Both the position numbers and the translations under genes were made by a program. Source: Otis tarda (taxonomy: Eukaryota > Chordata > Aves > Otidiformes > Otididae). Taken from it: DNA of 64,000 bases. The stretch spans positions 186,001 through 250,000 of the forward strand of contig JAPMTP010000044.1 in the NCBI GenBank assembly GCA_026413225.1, written 5' to 3'. Shown piece by piece: positions 56,536 to 64,000 of this stretch (its first letter is position 1; every line of letters begins with the position of its first letter). The notes under the pieces are model-generated. The model worked only from the letters and a program-made list of their open reading frames with translations. It searched no databases and was not told where the DNA came from.

Positions 56536-57197
56536 TTGATGTACGGAAATAGAATCCATAACTCGGAAGTTATAAAGTAGGTATGTTTATTGCGCGCAGA
56601 TGCACGGGGGATCGCTCCACCACAAATGTGCATGCCCGAGGTAGCAACCCATCCCACTTTTATATAATAAAATAATGAATATTTAATTGATGCCTATACA
56701 TATTCATTACCTAAGCCCGCCTACTCCCGCTTTGCATGCTTATTAGCTTATCAGTCCTTCGCACTTGTGCAAATTCTCTCAAGAATTGTGGGCAGGGGTC
56801 TTTAGTGGTCTTTTGGGTGGAAGGCCGTAGGTCTTCCTCGCAGTGTACTTTTCACCTTTTGCCTGGATTGTGATGATCCTGCAAGCTTGCAGCTTGGGTT
56901 GATTCATGTCCTTGTTAACCATCTGTTTTCCTTTAGCGAGGAGATTTACGTGACGAGTGTCATCCTGTTTTAGAAATCCTTGCTTCTTTTAATCATTCCC
57001 TCGAGATAGTGTGAGACTGTTTCTTACTTTCCCACACATAAGTCATAAGCCCCCTTATCAAGAGAGAGGAAACAGACTTCCTCCCCATTAGCTGTTTCTT
57101 TAAGCCATATGGTTAGTGCCTATGTGCCTATGTTTTATAACTATATTCTTTAAATATATATATAGTTGTGATTAACTCATTCCCCCCCCTTATATCA
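56536..57197 (-). mobile_element. Nested solo LTR, reverse orientation, CAGAT duplication
   Basis: On the minus strand it runs TGATATAAGGGGGGGAATGA to TTTCCGTACATCA, 662 bases. CAGAT lies at 56531-56535 and 57198-57202. Its 3' end resembles the 35933/44449 family (AATAAACATACCTACTTTAT on the minus strand), while the middle differs and the duplication is five rather than four bases, so it is a relative rather than a member. It splits the integrase frame. Confidence 0.9.
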
Positions 57198-57794
57198 CAG
57201 ATGAAGGACCAAAATGGTTACCAAGCCGATGGGTGAAACCATGGAAACAAGGAAAGTGATATCTGATTCATGGTATCACTACTCTTGTTTTTGACAGAGG
57301 CTTGGATGGGCGGTGATCGATCATGTACCACCATTTTTGCTAGCTGTTTGTCTTCAGAACCAAGCAAGCTGGATGATCACTGTGCTCAAGCTGTTGTTTG
57401 TTGTTATTGTTAATGATGCTGAAGTGGTGGTTCGTTGTTTTAATGCTCTGTGGAGGTGCTGGAGCATTTTGGGCTCCTTCCTTGCGCAAGACAAATATAT
57501 GGCTCACGATTGCCAATCTCACTAACCAATCAACCCTGTGCTTGGCTATGGCCAACCCCGACAATCCATTTTCCACATGCTTGGTGGGGGTGCCTTTGGA
57601 CAATGAGTCGTGGCCATCGTTGCCAATAACTTCACTGCTAAGCATGGGCACTGGCAGGGTTGACAACTGGGATGCGATTATGCCACACTTACCTGGGGTG
57701 GTAGTAGAACCACAAGAATTAGAACTCTTGGGTTCTATAAAAATGGATTATTGTGTGATGTTTAACCATAGCAGTAAGAATGGCAAGAAAGGAC
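57198..57794 (+). pseudogene. Integrase end and Env signal/surface remnant (copy 3)
   Basis: After the integrase end (57203-57255), a frame from 57398 begins with a hydrophobic leader (MLLLLMMLKWWFVVLMLCG), then IANLTNQSTLCLAMA, CLVGVPLDNE, LPGVVVEPQELELLGSIKMD. That is the signal peptide and surface subunit of an alpharetrovirus-like Env, much shorter than a full surface subunit. It is cut at 57795 by a CR1 tail. Confidence 0.78.
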
Positions 57795-58077
57795 AAGTAT
57801 TCAAGGAGTAATGGTTTTAAAATAGAGGGGGTAGATTTAGATTGGAAATTAGGAAAACATTTTTTACGATGCGAGTTATAGAACACTGGAACAAGTTGCC
57901 CAGAAAGGTGGTGGAGGCCCCATCCCTGGAAACGTTCAAGGCCAGGCTGGATGAAGCTCTGAGCAACCTGATCTAGTTGGGGATGTCCCTGCTCCTTGCA
58001 GGGTTGTTGGACTAGATGACCTTTGAAGGTCCCTTCCAACCCTAACCATTCTATGATTCTATGATTTTATGATTCAA
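57795..58077 (+). mobile_element. CR1 3' tail inserted in Env copy 3
   Basis: GTAATGGTTTTAAAATAGAG through GGAACAAGTTGCCCAGAAAG and GACTAGATGACCTTTGAAGG to three ATTCTATG-like repeats. It is almost identical to the end of the 49.9-kb element over this length, so it belongs to a closely related, recent subfamily. It is 5'-truncated at the point of insertion. Confidence 0.95.
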
Positions 58078-58905
58078 TGCAACGTTGCTGGCGTATCACA
58101 ATGCAAGTGATTGGTGTAATTACACTGGTCCAAACCTCTCGAGATCTAGCAATACACCAATACAATTACCTCCAGGGGTGTTTTTGATCTGTGGAGACTG
58201 AGTCTGGCCCGGCATACCCTCTCATTTGCAGGGTAGGCCGTGTAGTTTTTGTCGTTTGACTGTATTACTTCCCAACAACACCCAAATTTGGCAACATAGA
58301 AGGAAGCGCAGAAGACAAAAGGGGAAAGTTTATCAGCATTTATTTGAATCGGACTGCAATGATCGGGTGGAATTTTGGTCACCTGGTGAAATTATAGCGG
58401 CCAGCTTTTTAGCCTCGGGAGTAGGGGTTGCAAGTGCTTTAACGAATCTACGAAAGTTGGGTTGCTGGCTGGCCGAGCAGAGTAACTTAACCTCACTAGC
58501 CCTAGATGGTTTGCTTAGTGATGTTGATAGCATACGGCATGCAACGTTGCAAAATTGAGCTGCTATAGATTTTTTTATTCCTAGCACATGGTCATGGTTG
58601 TGAAGATTTAGACGTGATGTGTTGTATGAATTTATCTGAACAGTCTGAATAGATCCACGAAGCTATACAAACAATGAAAGATCAAGTTCAAAAGCTGCAA
58701 GTTAGTGATGGTCTGGGATGGTTAGACAGGCTGTTTACCCATTGGGGAATTATGGGATGGGTAAGAGATGTGTTAAAAATGCTGGAATTGTTTTGTTGGT
58801 ATTATTGGTTTTGTCACTAATTTATCCCTTGTATACTCAACTGTATAGGAAAGATGATACAGAATGCAATGGCCAAAGTCTGGATTGTTCAAAAACAAAA
58901 AGAGG
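58078..58905 (+). pseudogene. Env surface end and TM remnant (copy 3)
   Basis: The frame resumes with decayed surface sequence, then LPNNTQIWQHRRKRRR (a polybasic surface/TM junction), a 110-codon open stretch with ASALTNLRKLGCWLAEQ and VDSIRHATLQN, then a stop at the segment corresponding to LQNR. A CX6CC motif lies at 58599-58625, and MKDQVQKLQVSDG and a hydrophobic anchor (VLLVLLVLSLIYPL) are encoded further on. At least three stops or frame changes disable it. Confidence 0.82.
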
Positions 58906-58909
58906 GATT

Positions 58910-59314
58910 TGTGGGATATTTGGAAAACAATAGACACATAATGAACAATACAGACACAGTGGGACTAATTAATCTGTGAGCCAGAGGCCTCTGCAGGCTG
59001 CAGGCCTCAAGGTCAATGGTTGCTACAAGTTTGATGAAGCAAGCACAAAAAAGGAGAACAAAGTTGGGCGTACATGACTGAAAGCAGGATACAAGACAGG
59101 ATACAGGTGGACGGAACTGTTCGTGTGGTCAGAAGTCCTTAACCAATCAAATTATTGCTTTAGGTGTGTGGACAGCACATGCTAGCCAATCAACAGATGG
59201 CTTGCGCATGAGCAGGAGCTAAAGGATATACATAAGCCGAGCTATTTGGGCAATAAAGTGGCATTTGCTTGATCATATTGATCATGTGCAGTGTCTGTGA
59301 CTTCCGTGTCAACA
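58910..59314 (+). mobile_element. 3' LTR of Env copy 3
   Basis: The polypurine-like AAAAACAAAAAGAGGGAT precedes TGTGGGATATTTGG. The LTR ends CCGTGTCAACA, 405 bases. CCAAT boxes (AACCAATCAAATT, AGCCAATCAACAG), TATACATAAGCC and GGCAATAAAGTGG occur in the expected U3-R order. Confidence 0.85.
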
Positions 59315-62300
59315 GAAATGTTTCCAGAAGAAGCAGGTCTGTGAGGTAGAGCAAGGATTGCCACAGGCACTGTGTTACATGTTTCTAGCTGCAAGAATAA
59401 AGGCCAGTTTCAGAAAGATCAAGAAAGTCAGCATTTGTCTATGGAAGGAGACAAATGAAATTTTTCTCTTTAATAATAATTAAGATACAGTTAAAAGCTC
59501 TTAATGTTTTTCCTTTTACAGTGTTTAGGAGGTTTATAATGAAACTTAACCTGCATCAGAAAAGGTATAAATGTCTTCACATACTCCTCTAAGCTGTCCT
59601 GGAGATGTTGTGCACAGCATTTTCTGTGTTCTTGTTCAAAGTAAAGCTCTCCATCACACAGTCAGTCGGCCACATTGACACCGGTGGGAATGCATGTCCC
59701 AGTGAAATAATTTTATGGCTTGTAATCATTGCTAAGTGGCCATATGACTCAGGATTGCATGGTTAGCCGTGCTTGGGCCCTATATGCACTTTTATTTTCA
59801 AGGGTAGGAAGAACATGTTTCTTTGCTTCATTTGTGTGGGGAGGAGAAAAATCTTTCCACGTAGCTTTAGGTAGCAGTACTCACAATAGCACACATGAAT
59901 CTTTGCCAGTGTTCAACAGAATTTTATGAAGATCTCTTGTTTTTGATAAACTGATCAAACTCTTACAAAGGACAAAAACTGGTGATATGAATCCCTTCGG
60001 GTCCAAGTGCCAGCTCAGTGTTCTGTGTAAACACAATCCTCACCAACAATGTGAACCGTTTATGACACCACCATAAAGGTCTTCATGGTCTAAGCAAATG
60101 CCCTTAGGATTCCCATGCAAAAAATTTGCTCCATGATAGAGAGTGGATGGAGAGTGTGAACTGCCATTCCCAAATTTCCAAGAGCTCAAGGTCAGAGTTG
60201 AGATGTTTTTGAAGTGTTTGCCACCCTCCCTCTCCAAGTAGTGTCTCTACATCTGGTGGATGACATCTTTAATGTGGAATTTCCTGTAAGTAAAGGTTCT
60301 GAACTCCTGGTTCTAAAAATGACACAGTCATAATCATGACTGTGAGACAGGGAATGCAGTCATGCATGAATCTGAACAGAAAGGAAAGGATCAGCAGAGC
60401 CTTCAAAAAACTTCAGGAGAATGGTAGCAGCAGTGTGCAGCATGTTGTACCACCAAGTGCTCAACTGAATTTTATGATCACAACTCTCTCTGAAGAAGAT
60501 ATAGGAATATCTGAGAAGGGGAGAGTGAAATATGAAAAAGGACATGTGAGCCTGTCACGATAAGATATGATATTGTGTTGACAGAGGACAGAGGTGGGGT
60601 GGGGGTTGCCTTGAACCCTTTTCAATTTGACCAGTCTGCCAGTTTCCCAAGAAAGATGAGACACTTGGATCCAACCAGCCTACTGCATTCTGTTTAAGGA
60701 GAAAGGGGATTTCCTCAAATCCTTTGCAATTTGTCCAGCCTGTCAGGCTTATGCTGAAGTGTCACCCAGGCTAATCCCTCCAGTCAGCCTGCAAGGTCGG
60801 AGAGTGGTTGTCTAACTTAATCAGGGACTCTCACAGGCAGTGACACTAAGACAAATCCCTTATATCACCTATATCAATTATTAAAGTTTCCAGAAGCTTA
60901 TATTTATAGATAGACAAATTTTATTACATATGTTTGTGACAGGAAAAAGGTTAGAAGATAGCCAGTGATAAGATACTGACTGTGAAAACAAACTTGAAAC
61001 AATACATATAATACATTTTAATAGCTAGCAAGATGTTAATATCTAAGCACATAACACAGAGCTCTTACTCAATAGGCTTCCCTATGGTCCCTATGGGGTT
61101 GAAAGAGAGGGTCAGCCTGTTGACTGCTCCCAGACGTTCTGATGGAGGTCTTTCCCAATATCCCTCTTTTCTTAAGCCACTATTATGCTGGGTTTTTTTA
61201 CTTTTAGATGGAGCTTGAGTGACTCTAGTCATACGTATCTTTGTTAGGATTTGTGTAAATTTTTCTGATTTTGCTTTTAAAGGTATAGAGTAAAATAAAT
61301 TTAGAGTGCATGGTCAGTGAGGGGTGGTCACACCTGGGAGATGGGTAGCTTTTGGGATGGAGGTGTGTTTTGTATTATAATGACATTATAATGAACAAAG
61401 TTCATCTAAAGAACACGATTTCACCATCATTGCTGAGACAGCAGTTGTGATCCATTTTCCTTGATAGCAGCTATGCAGTTATATTTGCCAGTCTTGATAA
61501 CAGGGATGTTATATTACAGCTTTTCTTAGTATGCAGGATAGGAGATTAACATTAATGTTCTGAAGGTGGCAGTCTCTCACATTCTGTGAAACCTTACAAC
61601 TATATAAAATGTAATAAAGGAGTAATTAGAGAAACGTACAATATATCAGGTGTTCTAACAACAAGACACCTAGATTCAGATACATATTCCCAGTCTTTGT
61701 GAGACCAGATTTAACATAATAATTTCTTTATTTCCCTTTATAATCCATGGAGAGATGCATTCCGCCACATGATTCCTTTTATCAGGTGGTTATAGTGAGC
61801 TTTTGCTGTTGTTAATCTCTCTTCAAAGTAACAGGCCATTCAAATTAGGAGCCTTAATTAAGTCCCTCAGGAGAAATGACATGAATCTGGGTTGTAGAAA
61901 AAAAACCAAAAGACAGTACAAGTTGAGCCTACACCTTTAAGGACCTTGTTCACTGCAGAAATGGATGAGATCATTTTATGAAAAAAAAAAAATTGCTTAT
62001 TCCATACATGAAACAAACATTTCTTAAAGACAAATGCTATTTTTCTGGTTGTAATTCCAGTCCTTTTTTTATTTATTACTCCTTAGGTAAGAAGCTGGAG
62101 ATAGGTAAAACTTCACTTATTTTTCTGTCTGATAAAAAACAATTAAAAAAATTTACTCATAGGCAATTAGGCAAATCAACTTGCAGGCTGAAAAAAGAGA
62201 GAAATAATATGATGCAGGAGCATACAATGTACATTTAATTCTACTTGTGCATTTTCACAATTGTATTACAGATCTTGGTGTGTTTATCTTCACATACTCC
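59315..62300. other. Intergenic, AT-rich, no gene recognised
   Basis: No open frame above 90 codons, and no repeat recognised on either strand. Confidence 0.5.
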
Positions 62301-63231
62301 ATGGCAGATACAAAGCAAGAAAATCAGACATCCCTCCCAAAATTCATCCTCTTGGGGTCTGAGAATCTCCCTAAACTACAGATTTTTCTCTTTCTGTTTT
62401 TTTTTTTTATTTATTAATTTACTTTGAGACTATAATTGGGAACATACTCGTTGTTCTTCTGGTCTGATAGATCATCGTCTACATATCCTATGTATTACTT
62501 CTTGGGGAACTTATCTTGCTTGGAGACCTGCTGCACTTCACACATCTACCTAGGATGCTGGTCAACTTCCTTAAAAGGGAAAACAGAATCTTGTTTAACA
62601 GTTATTTCTTGCCATTTTATTTCTTTGCATCCTTTACATGTGCTGAGTGTTACCTTTTATTTTATGATCATTATTTAGCAATATGCAAACCATCATACAA
62701 CACTTATGAATGTCACATGCTGCATCTTTCTATCAGCTACATCCTGGGTTTGTGGATTTCTGCCTAGTATCTGTACTACATTATATGCATCATGGTTGAC
62801 TTTCTGTGGGTCAAGTGAAATTGACCATGTCTTTCGTGATTATATGCCATTATTAGTGCTCTCCTGCAGTGAAACCCACAGAACAGAATTGGTAATGTCC
62901 ATTTTAGCCTCTGCATGCACCATGCCTCCACTTCTTTTAACTGTGGTATCCTATATTTGTATCATCACTGCTATCCTGAAAATCCCTTCCAGTATAGGGA
63001 AGCGAGAGGCTTTCTCTACTTGCTCCTCCCACCATTGTAGTCACAGTTTTCTATGGAACCCTAATTCCTGGCTGCACATTGCCTAAAACTAAAGGTCTTG
63101 GAGAGTTAAATAAAGTCTTATCTGTTTTTTATACTATCCTGACTCCTATGCTCGATCCCATCAGCTACAGCTTGAGAAACAAAAAGTTTAAAGAAGCTTT
63201 GAGAAAAGCTATTGGCAAATATATTCATTAA
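62301..63231 (+). pseudogene. Olfactory receptor pseudogene (class II, OR6/OR11-like)
   Basis: The ATG at 62301 opens MADTKQENQTSLPKFILLG (N-glycosylation site NQT, typical OR N-terminus). Frameshifts follow, but the family landmarks come in order: PMYYFLGNLSCLE (transmembrane 2), ECYLL, YDHYLAICKP (the MAYDRYLAIC motif, R to H), KREAFSTCSSH (transmembrane 6), PMLDPISYSLRNKKFKEAL (transmembrane 7). The frame ends with TAA at 63229-63231. The total length of about 930 bases equals a normal single-exon receptor. At least four frame changes and a stop disable it. Subfamily assignment is tentative. Confidence 0.9.
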
Positions 63232-63257
63232 ACTTACTTACTTTTTAAATTTATATG

Positions 63258-63310
63258 ACACATGGGTCTGGGTAATCCCAAGCACAAATACAGGCTGAAT
63301 GGAGAATGAA
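63258..63310 (+). mobile_element. Tiny CR1 RT fragment, sense
   Basis: CATGGGTCTGGGTAATCCCA, AGCACAAATACAGGCTGAATGGAGAATG matches the CR1 segment at 53711-53762. Only about 50 bases survive, next to an antisense CR1 piece. Confidence 0.75.
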
Positions 63311-63339
63311 GATCATCAAGACTAAGCATAAAATTAATA

Positions 63340-63587
63340 CTACCAAGTCCACCACTAAACCATGTCCCTAGGCACCACATCTACATGTCTTTTAAATAGC
63401 TCCAGGGATGCTGATTCAACCACTTCCCTGGGCAGCGTGTTTCAATACTTGACAACACTTTCAGTGAAGAAGTTTTTCTAATATCCAATCTAAATCTCCA
63501 CTGGCACAACTTGAGGCCATTTCCTCTTGCTGTATCACTTACTGCTTGGAAGAAGAGACTGACACTCACCTCACTTACAACCTCCTT
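63340..63587 (-). mobile_element. CR1 3' part, antisense
   Basis: CCAAGTCCACCACTAAACCATG, CTCCAGGGATGCTGATTCAACC, CACTGGCACAACTTGAGGCCATTTCC. It is the same CR1 subfamily as 22305. Minus-strand coding traces include [18 protein letters not shown]. Confidence 0.9.
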
Positions 63588-64000
63588 TGTAATGGTTTCG
63601 CCCAAATTACCACACAGTTTCTTGCTCACCCTCCCCCTCCCTAGTGGGATGGGGGAGAGAATTAGGAAGGAAGGAGAACTTGTGGGTTGAGATGAAGACA
63701 ATTTACTAAAATAACAAGGGAAAACTACAATAATAACAGAATATAAGGATATTAAAATATACAAAGTGAACAATGTATGTTTTCTCACCACCCAATATCC
63801 CAATGACTGATACTCCCGTCCCGAGCAGCGATCACGGAAACAAAACCGAGCAGCAAGCAAAGGAGCAAAAGGGAGCCAGCAAGGAGAGGGAATGATGCCA
63901 GCGAACGAGAGAGAGAAAGATGGATGCCAGGAAGGCAGATACCCACCCTGGCCAGCCTCCACTTATATGCATGACGTTTATGGCATGGAATACTCTCTTT
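63588..64000 (-). mobile_element. ERVL-type LTR, reverse orientation, cut by window edge
   Basis: Starting TGTAATGGTTTCGCCCAAAT at the left, it has the antisense landmarks of the ERVL LTR: CTCACCCTCCCCCTCCC, GTGGGATGGGGGAGAGAATT, TGTGGGTTGAGATGAAGACA, and near the edge CACTTATATGCATGACGTTTATGGCATGGAATA. The 5' part lies outside the window. Confidence 0.88.

Overview
The window reads as bird nuclear DNA. The evidence is CR1 LINE copies ending in the avian ATTCTATG 3' repeat, long-terminal-repeat families of the avian ERVL type, alpharetrovirus-like envelope remnants, a 190-bp satellite, very short GT-AG introns in GC-rich genes and an olfactory receptor pseudogene. Species cannot be read from the sequence. 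Most of the window is transposon-derived or anonymous intergenic DNA, and true host coding sequence is sparse.

Layout. 1-1.2 kb: six copies of a 190-bp satellite. 1.27-4.92 kb: a compact minus-strand gene for a secreted or membrane scavenger-receptor cysteine-rich (SRCR, group B) protein, with a signal-peptide exon and four phase-1 SRCR exons, at least two of them damaged. 6.2-9.1 kb: a degenerate ~65-bp minisatellite, an ERVL LTR and a ~192-bp repeat carrying paired CCAAT boxes. 10.2-17.5 kb: a nested pile of CR1 and ERVL pieces in which a minus-strand ERVL pol is cut by an LTR, a CR1 and a second LTR. 17.67-19.26 kb: gene A, a plus-strand gene relic with acidic repeats, a basic tail and an ATTAAA signal. 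19.7-38.2 kb: AT-richer intergenic DNA with dated LTR insertions and an Env-TM relic with its 3' LTR at 31.5-32.7 kb.

38.46-41.07 kb holds gene B, the most interesting host gene: an uncharacterised Pro-rich protein with six ~45-residue repeats, a Ser/Glu-rich stretch and basic nuclear-localisation clusters. Its frame is interrupted by one TGA that sits exactly inside a GTGAGT splice-donor consensus. Downstream lie two ~40-bp-periodic arrays rich in inverted CCAAT boxes (41.9-42.8 kb).

44-59 kb is an insertion hotspot: solo LTRs with target-site duplications, a gamma-like gag-pro-pol relic, a near full-length CR1 with an intact ORF1 and almost intact ORF2, and two nested alpharetrovirus-like env remnants cut by CR1 and LTR insertions. 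62.3-63.2 kb is a frameshifted olfactory receptor. No tRNA, rRNA or CRISPR was seen. Gene A and gene B may be paralogues, but this rests only on visual resemblance of layout and 3' ends.
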